Source: a virus
Virus record (IMG/VR): IMGVR_UViG_3300048015_000152
Coordinates: 1 to 33,138 of that record
Strand: one strand, 5' to 3'
Length of the DNA: 33,138 nucleotides
Position 1 is the stretch's first letter. The number at the start of each line of letters is the position of its first letter. The position numbers and the translations under genes are program-made. The notes under the pieces are model-generated. The model worked only from the letters and a program-made list of their open reading frames with translations. It had not been told where the DNA came from and made no database searches. This document shows, one piece after another, positions 15,037-21,611 of this stretch.

Positions 15037-15537
15037 GTGGCAGGCATGCCGCCGGCAGCAGGGCCAGGTGGGGCACAGCCCCCGCCGAGGCCACCACTCG
15101 CTGCCGTACCGAATGGCCCACCACCGCCTGGCGCTCCTGGTCCTCCGGGACCGCCGCCCGGGCCACCGCCCCCGCAGCCGATGCCCGGGCCACCGAATCA
15201 AAACGCCGGGCTCAACGCCTTCCTCGCCGCGTTCCTCACGGACGTGTCGGCCAATCTGCCGCCCGAATGGCAGATGGTCGATATCGCTGCGACCGCGCTC
15301 CAGATCGCGATTCGCGGCAAGTCGATGCAGAAGGCCGAGAAGACGGTGGCCGCGTTGACGAGCGTGCAGAACGTGCTCAAGACGCTGCTGAACGCTCGCA
15401 TCGAGGGGAGCACCAAGAGCGGGCCGCAAACACCGGAGGTGCAGGGCAACGCGACCGGCAGCGATGCCGACGCGGGAGGCGTAGACGCTGACGCGCAGCC
15501 CGGCGCGGGCGGCGACGGAGGAGGTGAGGCAACATGA
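15037..15537 (+). CDS. Proline-rich phage protein of unknown role
   Basis: The 166-residue product starts with a GTG and then has a long Pro/Gly-rich disordered segment (residues about 1-55, mostly PP and PG repeats). A helical core follows (AFLAAFLTDVSANLPPEWQM, TALQIAIRGKSMQKAEKTVA). The tail is acidic Gly/Asp. The layout (flexible arm, helical domain, acidic tail) suggests a structural or scaffolding accessory protein. Its last four bases overlap the next ATG (ATGA). No family is recognised. Confidence 0.5.
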   Translation: MAGMPPAAGPGGAQPPPRPPLAAVPNGPPPPGAPGPPGPPPGPPPPQPMPGPPNQNAGLNAFLAAFLTDVSANLPPEWQMVDIAATALQIAIRGKSMQKAEKTVAALTSVQNVLKTLLNARIEGSTKSGPQTPEVQGNATGSDADAGGVDADAQPGAGGDGGGEAT

Positions 15538-15623
15538 AGAAGGGCAAGGGCGGCGGGTTCTTGGCGCATATCAAGAGCCACCGCAAAGAGGGCAAAAAGG
15601 GTTCGAGGCGCGCGCGCAAGTAG
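15534..15623 (+). CDS. Tiny Lys/Arg-rich protein A
   Basis: ATG 15534 interlocks with the preceding TGA and follows the purine-rich GGAGGAGGTGAGG. The 29-residue product is strongly basic (MKKGKGGGF...HRKEGKKGSRRARK). It has a short GGGFLAHIKS segment and the tail SRRARK, shared with three other small genes of this genome. Nucleic-acid binding is a natural guess. Its short length and one-sided composition keep confidence moderate. Confidence 0.45.
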   Translation: MKKGKGGGFLAHIKSHRKEGKKGSRRARK

Positions 15624-15672
15624 CCGTACGCTGAGACGTGCCGACACGATCGGCGGAAAGGAGGGATGGCAG

Positions 15673-15741
15673 ATGAAACGTGGTCGCAAAAAGGAAGGCA
15701 AAAAGGAAGGCAAGCGGGCTCGCAAGCGCGCCCGTAAGTGA
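15673..15741 (+). CDS. Tiny Lys/Arg-rich protein B
   Basis: ATG 15673 lies eight bases after AAAGGAGGG, an excellent ribosome site. The 22-residue product is nearly pure Lys/Arg/Gly/Glu (MKRGRKKEGKKE…) and ends KRARKRARK, the same style of tail as protein A 50 bases upstream. An overlapping frame from ATG 15665 gives a Gln/Gly-rich peptide with too short a spacing and is less likely. Confidence 0.4.
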   Translation: MKRGRKKEGKKEGKRARKRARK

Positions 15742-15776
15742 CGGGACGGCGCCCGCTTCCCTAGAACCAACTGAGC

Positions 15777-15823
15777 GGGCTCGCAGCGTGGTCCTTTCTC
15801 GCTGCGGGCCTTCTCGCTTTTTT
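15777..15823 (+). terminator. Rho-independent terminator before the scaffold gene
   Basis: A 12-position stem (GGGCTCGCAGCG at 15777-15788 against CGCTGCGGGCC at 15800-15810, one G-U pair) encloses an 11-base loop and is followed by TTCTCGC and six T residues (15818-15823). This closes the portal/lysis transcription unit. The scaffold gene starts 23 bases later. Confidence 0.55.
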
Positions 15824-15846
15824 CGTGCTGAAAAGGACTCAGACTA

Positions 15847-17205
15847 GTGGCAGAAACCGTGTTCCCCGTTCGCGAGACGTTGGACAAGATCGTCGATAAG
15901 GCCAGCAAAGAAGGCCGCATTCCGCCAGCGTCGGCTGAGCATGGCCCGGGCGCCTTGTTGCCGTCGTTTTCCAAGGGCACGATGCCGCTGGACGATCACG
16001 GCGCGACGATCGAGCAGCGCGTTCCGCCCGCGTTCGAGACGGCGCACGTTGACCTCCCGGCGTCCACCGAGACGACCGGCGCCGCCCCATCGTCCGCCAC
16101 ACCCGCGGCGAAGGAGCCCGGCCCCGTCGTGGGCCGCGCGGCAACGCCGACCACGCCCGCGGTCGCAGCGCCCGCCGCTGGTGCAACCGAAGCGCCCGCC
16201 GCCGCTGCCGTTGGTGCGGCCGCCGCCGAGAGCGCCGCGGCCGCCGTCGAGGAAATGGCGGACATTCTGTTCCGCGACCCGGACCTGGACCTGGACATTC
16301 CGATCAAGGTGCCCAAGCGGTTCGAGGAAACCGTAAAGCGCGGCTACGGCCGGCGCACCGCAATGGACCGCAGCCTGACGTTTGTCAAAGAAGCCGAGCC
16401 AGTCCTCAAGGAATACATCGAGACGGGCGCGATTCGCGACCTGCTGCCGCTCATCCAATTCGCGAAGACGAACGAGCCGTTCGCGCAATTCGTCAGCGAG
16501 GCGTTCCGCCGCGCGCAAGCCGGGCTTCCCCTGGCGGAGCAAGTCCGCAACGAAGCCGCCCTGGCGCACGCGGTCGCCGCCACCGAGACGGCCGCCGCAC
16601 CCGCACCGCCGGAGAACCCGTTCGAAGATCCGTCCGTCGCCGAGCTACGCCAACGCCTTGCGGCGATCGACGCGCGCGACCGCGAGCGCGAGGAGGCCCA
16701 GCGCCGCCAGCAGACCGAGCAGCAGCAGCGCCAAGCCCGCCTCCAGGCGCACAACAGCCGCATGGCATTCGCCCACAATGACCTCGCGGGGCAGTACCCC
16801 GGCGTCTTCAACCCGGCGCTCGGCGAGCGCGACCCGAACTTCGATCGCGCGTATCAGTACGCGCTCTCGGCGGGCTACTTCCAGACCTACCAGGACCCGG
16901 CCGCCGCCGTGCGCTTCGGATGGTACGGCGTGCAGCAACTCGACGCCGAACGCGCCGCGGCGTTGCAAAGCCCAGCCGCCACCGCCCTCGCTGCCGTGGA
17001 TACCCGGATGCTCGACGCCGCCGCCCGCGAGGCGCGAGACAGCGCCTCCACGGTGGCCGGCGGGGCCGTGGCGACGAGCGTCATGCCCGCGCCGCCACCG
17101 AAGCCGTCCACGAAGGACGCGGCGGGCAAACTGAAGCCGCAGGAGGTCTACATGTCCGAGGTGCTGGCGTGGGAGCGGCAGTTCGGGCGGTTGAAGGGAG
17201 CGTAA
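15847..17205 (+). CDS. Predicted capsid scaffolding protein
   Basis: This 452-residue protein has a long Ala/Pro/Glu low-complexity N-terminal region (to about 140). A helical middle follows (LTFVKEAEPVLKEYIETGAI, LPLIQFAKTNEPFAQFVSEA). Next is a strongly charged, Gln/Arg-rich coiled coil (DREREEAQRRQQTEQQQRQA, about 276-300) and a C-terminal helix (VYMSEVLAWERQFGRLKG). That order, with position just before the capsid gene and after the portal, is typical of podovirus scaffolds that line the procapsid interior and leave at maturation. Start GTG 15847 follows a terminator and weak purine stretch. No enzymatic motif is seen. It ends just before a strong terminator. Confidence 0.6.
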   Translation: MAETVFPVRETLDKIVDKASKEGRIPPASAEHGPGALLPSFSKGTMPLDDHGATIEQRVPPAFETAHVDLPASTETTGAAPSSATPAAKEPGPVVGRAATPTTPAVAAPAAGATEAPAAAAVGAAAAESAAAAVEEMADILFRDPDLDLDIPIKVPKRFEETVKRGYGRRTAMDRSLTFVKEAEPVLKEYIETGAIRDLLPLIQFAKTNEPFAQFVSEAFRRAQAGLPLAEQVRNEAALAHAVAATETAAAPAPPENPFEDPSVAELRQRLAAIDARDREREEAQRRQQTEQQQRQARLQAHNSRMAFAHNDLAGQYPGVFNPALGERDPNFDRAYQYALSAGYFQTYQDPAAAVRFGWYGVQQLDAERAAALQSPAATALAAVDTRMLDAAAREARDSASTVAGGAVATSVMPAPPPKPSTKDAAGKLKPQEVYMSEVLAWERQFGRLKGA

Positions 17206-17239
17206 GCCCGCAAGGGACGGCCGTAAGAAGGCAGGTTCA

Positions 17240-17275
17240 GGAGCCCCGGAGTAGTTACCGGGGCTCCTTCCTTGT
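17240..17275 (+). terminator. Strong hairpin terminator after the scaffold gene
   Basis: A perfect 10-bp stem GGAGCCCCGG (17240-17249) / CCGGGGCTCC (17258-17267) encloses the loop AGTAGTTA and is followed by TTCCTT. It lies 34 bases after the scaffold stop. The run of T is short but the stem is very stable. Confidence 0.6.
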
Positions 17276-17300
17276 GCGTTGCAAAGCACCCTGCAAGCGT

Positions 17301-17334
17301 TATTGGATGAAGCGGACATCCTTGCTATCCAATA
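17301..17334. repeat. Inverted repeat in the scaffold-capsid intergenic region
   Basis: TATTGGAT (17301-17308) is matched by ATCCAATA (17327-17334), an 8-bp inverted repeat with an 18-base centre. It could be a regulator site or an RNA hairpin. The flank was later split from the capsid gene by the transposon. Confidence 0.35.
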
Positions 17335-17381
17335 AGCTCTAGGTCCCTGGCGAGGTACTTGCGCTGCGCCAACACCTGGTG

Positions 17382-17389
17382 AAATAATG
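17382..17389. repeat. Left target-site duplication of the transposon
   Basis: AAATAATG directly abuts the left terminal inverted repeat and is identical to the eight bases after the right end. Eight-base duplications are characteristic of IS1595-family insertions. Confidence 0.93.
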
Positions 17390-17407
17390 GGCTATTATAT
17401 ACTTGAC
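17390..17407 (+). repeat. Left terminal inverted repeat
   Basis: GGCTATTATATACTTGAC reads inward. Its last bases TTGAC form the -35 box of an inward-facing promoter candidate. Confidence 0.95.
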
Positions 17408-17432
17408 GAAAGTAGGGCCAATGTCAGATAAT
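17403..17432 (+). promoter_or_regulatory. Inward promoter arising from the left repeat
   Basis: TTGACG (17403-17408, five of six) and GATAAT (17427-17432, five of six) are spaced by 18 bases. The -35 is inside the terminal repeat. It would transcribe toward the 47-residue protein gene. Confidence 0.4.
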
Positions 17433-17493
17433 TCGACCGACAGGGCGGTGCCGATCGCGGCCGATAAGGCCGCGTCGTGCTATGCTTTAGGGG

Positions 17494-17637
17494 ATGCCGA
17501 AGGAGCCTTTGAAGCCCCTAATCCCGCTGGACGAACTGAAGAAGGTCGTCCAAGGGTTGGTGCGCGTTTCGAAGGACGAGATCGACAAGGCAGAGGCCAA
17601 TCGGCCGAAGCGGCGGAGCCCGAAGAAGCCCGCCTAA
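17494..17637 (+). CDS. Small basic passenger protein of the transposon
   Basis: ATG 17494 opens a 47-residue frame (MPKEPLKPLIPLDELKKVVQ, then a helix VSKDEIDKAEA and a basic tail RPKRRSPKKPA). TATGCT sits at 17481-17486, seven bases before the ATG, the spacing of a leaderless mRNA. The pattern (helix then Lys/Arg tail, very short) recalls small conserved proteins found in several bacterial phyla, but I cannot name it. Its TAA interlocks with the stop of the convergent gene (CTAA at 17634-17637). A longer overlapping forward frame through here is a shadow of the reverse gene. Confidence 0.5.
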   Translation: MPKEPLKPLIPLDELKKVVQGLVRVSKDEIDKAEANRPKRRSPKKPA

Positions 17638-18464
17638 AGAGCCTTAAATCTCTCCACGACCTTGGCGACGTAATCGCACGTGGCATCTACATAGCCGAGC
17701 GGTATTACGATACCGCGAGGCTCTTGAGCGAACGCCGGTGTTCCGAAATATACTTCCACGGTAACATGGCCTTGGAGGTACACGTTCGACGGAAAGGGGG
17801 CCGCATAACGGATGCGGCCGACTTCATGTTCCGCTTGTACTTCCCAACGCGGCGCCACTTGATTACGGACTTCCTCGACGATGCCTTCGCTTGGGGAGAT
17901 CTGAAGCACGCTTTCTTGCAAGAACGGCAGATTGTCGGCAATGATGCGATGCTTGTCGGCATTGGAGAACCGATGCACGACGTAGAGGGGATCTCCACGC
18001 GGGTCTTTCTTTCGGTGGAACGGTTGCACGTCCCAAATATCTTGGAGGCCGATAGTGACTCCGTGCAATGGCCCCTGACGACCCTTTATTCCTGGGATAG
18101 CAACGAGGTTGTTTCCGACACGGTTTTCGTAACCGACCTTAGTACTAAAAACCGGAAATTGGTGGCTGTTCGTAAGAGCCGCATTGCTAGCACCGACGAG
18201 CGCGGTAACGATATAGTCCAAGGCGCAACGCAAGTTGTGCATCACATCGCCGAAGAGAATGCCGAGCGTGTATTCACGAGGATAGTCGATGCGGGTCAAG
18301 TGGATGACGTACCACCCGCTATCTGGATCGACCTGACTAATGCGGCTTCCCCACGGATTGCGCTCTGCGACAACGCGATCGACTTCAGCCTGCAAGGCTT
18401 TCGCGTGTTCGCGCGCCCTTGCGATCTTTGCGTCTGATGCTGACAGATCGAGGCTCAGGGACAT
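17634..18464 (-). CDS. Conserved hypothetical passenger protein
   Basis: The 276-residue product starts with a helical N-terminus (KIARAREHAKALQAEVDRVV) followed by a beta-rich segment. The signature LRCALDYIVTAL (in GDVMHNLRCALDYIV) comes next, and later FSNADKHRI. This pairing ('HnLR.aLDh.v..L' then 'l.n.DKHR') marks a family of bacterial proteins of unknown function common in chromosomes. No catalytic motif or membrane segment is visible. It lies inside the transposon, convergent with the 47-residue gene, so it appears to be captured chromosomal cargo. A different forward-strand reading of this region lacks any such motifs. Confidence 0.7.
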   Translation of the reverse strand: MSLSLDLSASDAKIARAREHAKALQAEVDRVVAERNPWGSRISQVDPDSGWYVIHLTRIDYPREYTLGILFGDVMHNLRCALDYIVTALVGASNAALTNSHQFPVFSTKVGYENRVGNNLVAIPGIKGRQGPLHGVTIGLQDIWDVQPFHRKKDPRGDPLYVVHRFSNADKHRIIADNLPFLQESVLQISPSEGIVEEVRNQVAPRWEVQAEHEVGRIRYAAPFPSNVYLQGHVTVEVYFGTPAFAQEPRGIVIPLGYVDATCDYVAKVVERFKAL

Positions 18465-18672
18465 TGATCCACATCGGGCCGGCGAGCAACCACCCTATCC
18501 CCGGTTCCGTCCACACCCCGCCCACTCCGCCCGCCGGGCCATTCGCCACCGGCGGCCAGTCATGAACAAGAAACTGCGGCTGTGCGCATCGGCTCCACAA
18601 GGAACCGAATTGTATATCTAGTAGGTGTTCAGCCCGGCCAAACACAATATCTTGTGTCCTGTCGGCAAAGCA

Positions 18673-18700
18673 AACGGGACTCTCTTTCGAAAGTCCCGTT
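18673..18700 (-). repeat. Hairpin just upstream of the tRNA, possible reverse-strand terminator
   Basis: AACGGGACT (18673-18681) pairs with AGTCCCGTT (18692-18700), with an inner CTTTCGAAAG palindrome. On the reverse strand the stem is followed by TTTGCTTTG, as in a weak terminator. The 18465-18672 stretch before it holds no gene I can support, only a Pro/Gly-coding-like GC stretch without a good start and a short ACACAA/TTGTGT inverted repeat. Confidence 0.4.
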
Positions 18701-18703
18701 CCT

Positions 18704-18777
18704 GCGGTAGTAGCTCAGACAGGTAGAGCGCCTGGCTGTTAACTGGGAGGTCGCCGGTTCGAGTCCGGTCTACCGCG
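18704..18777 (+). tRNA. tRNA-Asn (anticodon GTT) carried by the transposon
   Basis: All four arms fold by eye. Acceptor GCGGTAG pairs with CTACCGC, D stem GCTC pairs with GAGC, the anticodon stem CCTGG/CTGGG (two G-U pairs) holds loop CTGTTAA with anticodon GTT at 18738-18740, and T stem GCCGG/CCGGT encloses TTCGAGT. Length is 74 and the discriminator is G; CCA is not encoded. It lies wholly within the transposon boundaries. A terminator follows 11 bases later, so it forms an independent transcription unit. Confidence 0.93.
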
Positions 18778-18788
18778 CACCCAAGGAT

Positions 18789-18824
18789 CGCCGTCAACGC
18801 CCAAACGTTGGCGGCGTTTCTTTT
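18789..18824 (+). terminator. Rho-independent terminator of the tRNA gene
   Basis: An 11-bp stem CGCCGTCAACG (18789-18799) / CGTTGGCGGCG (18806-18816), with one G-U pair and loop CCCAAA, is followed by TTTCTTTT (18817-18824). Confidence 0.75.
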
Positions 18825-18911
18825 GGGACGTCGGCCGTTGGACGGCCGTTATGACCGACCCTTCGCGCTGGCCACCTCAATTCCCCTCGTTTCGCCTCGA
18901 AGCGCTGTGCT

Positions 18912-18941
18912 TTGCCTCGGAACGCCTTTTGATGATATGAT
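18912..18941 (+). promoter_or_regulatory. Candidate promoter of the ribbon-helix-helix gene
   Basis: TTGCCT (18912-18917) and TATGAT (18936-18941) are spaced by 18 bases. The -10 ends eight bases before GTG 18950, so the transcript would be leaderless. Confidence 0.45.
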
Positions 18942-18949
18942 CGCGGCCC

Positions 18950-19171
18950 GTGACCGATCCCAAGGTGGCAAAGAAGCCCTTTACGGTGCAGCTTTCCGAA
19001 GACGATCTTGCAAAGCTCAAGCGCCGTGCTGATGCTTTAGAGACAAGCGCTTCTAGCGTTGCTCGTATTTTGATTCAATACGGTCTACAGCGCGGGCGTG
19101 CAGGTGACGCCGCAAAAGCGGCGCTGGACGCGGTTGAAGAAAGCGAAGAAGTGAATCAGGCTGCGCGTTAG
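18950..19171 (+). CDS. Ribbon-helix-helix DNA-binding protein (transposon-borne)
   Basis: The 73-residue product has the ribbon-helix-helix pattern: basic start, strand KPFTVQLSEDDLAKLKRRAD, second helix SSVARILIQYGLQRG, then an acidic/Ala tail. Members usually act as dimeric repressors or antitoxins. No toxin-like partner is adjacent; the next gene is the convergent transposase, with interlocked stops (TTAG at 19168-19171). GTG 18950 is preferred because a -10-like TATGAT lies eight bases upstream. It could regulate the transposase, but that is inference. Confidence 0.7.
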   Translation: MTDPKVAKKPFTVQLSEDDLAKLKRRADALETSASSVARILIQYGLQRGRAGDAAKAALDAVEESEEVNQAAR

Positions 19172-20118
19172 CGTTCCTTGCCCGTCAAGGTGTTGTAAGT
19201 CAAACGCTTGCCGTCCGCGCCCTTTAGTGCCTTGGCAAAGCGCGGGCCATCCGCTTCCTCGCGCTCGTTGAATCGGAACACCTGTTCCTCAACATACGCC
19301 TGTAAATGCTGCGGGCGCGCCGCGATATAGGTACCGCCCAAAGTCCGCTTCAGCACCGACCAGAAGCCTTCGACGTTGTTGGTGTGGACGTGTTCGCGAA
19401 CGTACTCGTAGGCGTGGTTGATGACGAAGTGAACGTATTCGCGATGCAGGTGCTTGTAGGAGTGCAGCGCGTCGGTATAGACCGTCGCGCCGTGCTCCAC
19501 GTTGTCCCAAATCTTGGGCAGAAGCGTCTTTTGCCGGACGCTTGGAATGACCCAGGCGCGGGCCTTTCCATCGCGCTGAACGATGCCCATAACCGGCGTT
19601 TTGCCGACCGGGCCCATGCCCTTGCGACCTGAAGGCTGACAACCGCGCGAACCCGCGCCGCGCACCTTATGCCGCGTGCGGCCGCCGATGTACGTTTCGT
19701 CTACCTCAACCGACCCGGTCAGCTTCTCGAATGAATCGTTCTGCATCGCGAGGCGAATGCGGTGCAGCATAAACCACGCCGTTTTCTGCGTGACCTTCAG
19801 AGCCCGCGCCACCTCGCAGGACGAGATGCCGTTACGGTTGCTGGCCAGAAGCCAGATCGCCGGCAACCACTTGGTAAGCGGAATCGGCGAATCCTCAAAG
19901 ATCGTTCCGACCTTAACCGAGAACTGCTTCTTGCACTCGTTGCAGTACCAACGCATGGACTTCTCTAGGAAGGCCACGCGAGCCGAACCGCAGCCCTGAC
20001 GCGGGCACGCAACGCCATTCGGGAACCGAATCTGGGTCACGAAGTCATGGGCGACCTTCGGATCGGCGAACTGCCGAACCGCTTCGATCATCGTGTCCGG
20101 GATCGGCTGCTTGTCCAT
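19168..20118 (-). CDS. IS1595-family (ISXO2-like) transposase
   Basis: The 316-residue product has an N-terminal zinc ribbon (C38...C43, C59-x2-C62 in CPRQGCG and WYCNECKKQF), a helix-turn-helix-like ISSCEVARALKVTQKTAW, and the DDE-type core. The core has VEVDETYIGG with D140, YTDALHSY with D216, and HTNNVEGFWSVLKR, the family's conserved third-residue segment (N248/E250). Length and motif spacing are normal and no frameshift is seen, so the enzyme should be active. ATG 20118 lies six bases after a -10 box, and the -35 box is in the right terminal repeat. It moves the 2777-bp element by cut or copy at its 18-bp ends. Confidence 0.95.
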   Translation of the reverse strand: MDKQPIPDTMIEAVRQFADPKVAHDFVTQIRFPNGVACPRQGCGSARVAFLEKSMRWYCNECKKQFSVKVGTIFEDSPIPLTKWLPAIWLLASNRNGISSCEVARALKVTQKTAWFMLHRIRLAMQNDSFEKLTGSVEVDETYIGGRTRHKVRGAGSRGCQPSGRKGMGPVGKTPVMGIVQRDGKARAWVIPSVRQKTLLPKIWDNVEHGATVYTDALHSYKHLHREYVHFVINHAYEYVREHVHTNNVEGFWSVLKRTLGGTYIAARPQHLQAYVEEQVFRFNEREEADGPRFAKALKGADGKRLTYNTLTGKER

Positions 20119-20124
20119 GCGCTA

Positions 20125-20153
20125 ATTCTATCGAACTTAGACACTTGAGTCAA
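20125..20153 (-). promoter_or_regulatory. Transposase promoter overlapping the right repeat
   Basis: On the reverse strand TTGACT (20153-20148) and TAGAAT (20130-20125) are spaced by 17 bases. The -35 extends the TTGAC of the terminal repeat. Only six bases separate the -10 from the ATG, so the mRNA should lack a leader. Confidence 0.6.
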
Positions 20154-20166
20154 GTATATAATAGCC
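20149..20166 (-). repeat. Right terminal inverted repeat
   Basis: GTCAAGTATATAATAGCC is the exact reverse complement of the left end. Confidence 0.95.
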
Positions 20167-20174
20167 AAATAATG
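20167..20174. repeat. Right target-site duplication of the transposon
   Basis: AAATAATG repeats the eight bases at the left junction. Confidence 0.93.
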
Positions 20175-20550
20175 CGCTGGTAATACGAAAACGGCCCGCC
20201 GATCTTCCCTCCCGCTAGAGCAAGTTGATCGTGAGCCGTTGAGTGGGACAGGTCTGATTTCTCAGGTCTGCCTCCACGTGTATTTTATCACCATCCTTAA
20301 ACGCAAGGGTATTGGCAAAATATGCAAGACCAAAACTTTCGCTTGCCCTCTTGCGCTATGCCCCGCTCATCGTGTACGTAGACGGTATCAGCCCGTTCAC
20401 CCTGGCGACAGACGCGAACACGGCCGACCGTCACACCCACAAGCAAGCCAACCAAGAGTAAGACCTGCCGCCGTTCGCGCGAGCAGACTCCAATCTTGAG
20501 GCGCACATCGCGTTTCGATCAGGAGATTTTGCACTTTATGGACGCTTGCA
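20175..20550 (+). other. Capsid-gene leader region without a supported gene
   Basis: These 376 bases are less GC-rich than the flanks and hold no convincing gene. A frame from TTG 20312 ends at TAA 20459-20461 after 49 residues and then reopens in the same frame to TAG 20564, which could be a decayed small gene or chance. Two CAGGTCTG copies 16 bases apart lie near 20250. The capsid gene is preceded by AGGAG at 20521-20525, rather far from ATG 20551. Confidence 0.4.
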
Positions 20551-21579
20551 ATGCCTAGCAATTTAGGCGGATTTGACGACTCCAGCACCATCATTGCCGA
20601 GGAGTTCGCGCCGTACGTTTCCGATGCGGTGTTCATCGGCAACCGCGTCATCAAAGTTTTGTGGGACAACGCCCGGAAGCACAACGAAGGCCGCTTCCTG
20701 GCTCTCCCGCTGCTGACGCAGAAGAACAACACCGCCACCTCGTTCGGGCAGTACGACACGCTGCCGTCCGGGCCGCAGTCGATCTACTCGGTCGCCAGCT
20801 TCCCGTGGTCGTGGTACACGGCGTCCTGCACGCTGGACTACATCACGGCGCGCCTGGTGCGCGGGCCGAACATGCGTGTGGACAACCTTGTGGTGCAAGA
20901 AGAAGACGCCATCGGGTCGCTCACGGACCTGTTCGGCACGGACACGTGTTCCGCCACCAAGGGTGCGACCACGCAGCACGGCCAGCCGCTCGTCGGCGTG
21001 TTCGAGGCGTGCGACAACGGCACCACGTTTGACGTGTACGGCAACCTGGCGCGACTCGGCTCCGGGTCGCTCTCGACCTGGGCCGGCCAGGCGATCTACA
21101 ACACGCAGAGCACGATCGGCACGGCGGCCAACGACGTGTCGCGCGCGCAGTTCCTCCGCAACTTCGCGGCGTGCGTGGTCGGTGACGCCAACCCGACGCA
21201 CATCATGGGGCATCAGCAGATCGTGGCGTCGTGGATGTTCGCGATGGACGCGCAGGTGCGCGTGTCGCCGGGCGACTCGGCGAACCCGTACCTCGGCAAC
21301 CCGGGCCTGCTCGGCGCGCAGTGGATCGGCGACAACCACTTCGACACCTACACCGCGTCGTCGGGCTCGTCGAACGTCGGCTACAACGCCTTCTTCGTCA
21401 ACGTGCCGCACACGCCGTACCGCTACTTCGGCGAGAAGGGCTTCGACTTCATCCCCTGGCTCGACACGCCGAACATCCTCGAGAAGACGTGCCGGTACGT
21501 CACCGGGCTCGCGATGGCGTCGGACAACTGTCGCCTCAACGGGCTTGTCGCGTATTTAAACGACCTCCAAAACCTCTGA
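20551..21579 (+). CDS. Major capsid protein candidate
   Basis: The 342-residue product starts with the usual short arm and a helix (EEFAPYVSDAVFIGNRVIKV), then GRFLALPLLTQKNNTATSFG, the extended region seen in HK97-fold coat proteins. The C-terminal half has ANPTHIMGHQQIVASWMFAM and the closing YVTGLAMASDNCRLNGLV. Size, position after the scaffold and before decoration-type genes, and highly optimised GC-rich codons all fit the most abundant virion protein. I cannot assign a named coat family by motif alone. Terminal residues LNDLQNL end at TGA 21579, and the start codon follows a long leader that now lies next to the transposon. Confidence 0.75.
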   Translation: MPSNLGGFDDSSTIIAEEFAPYVSDAVFIGNRVIKVLWDNARKHNEGRFLALPLLTQKNNTATSFGQYDTLPSGPQSIYSVASFPWSWYTASCTLDYITARLVRGPNMRVDNLVVQEEDAIGSLTDLFGTDTCSATKGATTQHGQPLVGVFEACDNGTTFDVYGNLARLGSGSLSTWAGQAIYNTQSTIGTAANDVSRAQFLRNFAACVVGDANPTHIMGHQQIVASWMFAMDAQVRVSPGDSANPYLGNPGLLGAQWIGDNHFDTYTASSGSSNVGYNAFFVNVPHTPYRYFGEKGFDFIPWLDTPNILEKTCRYVTGLAMASDNCRLNGLVAYLNDLQNL

Positions 21580-21611
21580 CCTCGTATTGCTAAGCAAGGG
21601 AAGCGTCTAAC

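Larger units (their letters stand above)
17390..20166. mobile_element. Complete IS1595-family transposon with passenger genes and a tRNA
   Basis: The element is 2777 bp, bounded by perfect 18-bp terminal inverted repeats (GGCTATTATATACTTGAC) and by an 8-bp target duplication (AAATAATG). From left it holds a 47-residue basic protein, a reverse-strand 276-residue protein, a hairpin, a tRNA-Asn with terminator, a ribbon-helix-helix protein and the IS1595-type transposase on the reverse strand. Identical ends and duplication mean a recent, intact insertion between the scaffold and capsid genes of the phage. The passenger content is far beyond a minimal IS of this family (about 0.7-1.2 kb). Confidence 0.93.

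Noticed and set aside
14438-15193. Reverse-strand frame of 251 residues over the lysis region
   Set aside because: Its product is Arg/His-rich low complexity typical of an antisense shadow, and the forward strand holds three small genes with good ribosome sites there.
15665-15736. Alternative frame of 23 residues overlapping tiny basic protein B
   Set aside because: Its ATG directly abuts the ribosome site, too close for use, whereas ATG 15673 has the right spacing.
17293-17370. Possible tRNA-like fold before the transposon
   Set aside because: Only one 8-bp inverted repeat can be drawn; there is no T arm or matching acceptor stem.
17403-18437. Long forward frame of 344 residues inside the transposon
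   Set aside because: The reverse strand over the same bases encodes a protein with a recognisable conserved signature (LRCALDYIV, NADKHR). The forward reading has none and overlaps the 47-residue gene in another frame.
20239-20499. Forward frame of 86 residues in the capsid leader
   Set aside because: Composition changes abruptly to Arg/Pro/His, with no ribosome site or motif; it is more likely noise.
20563-21411. Reverse frame of 282 residues over the capsid gene
   Set aside because: Arg/Val-rich shadow of highly GC-biased coding on the other strand.
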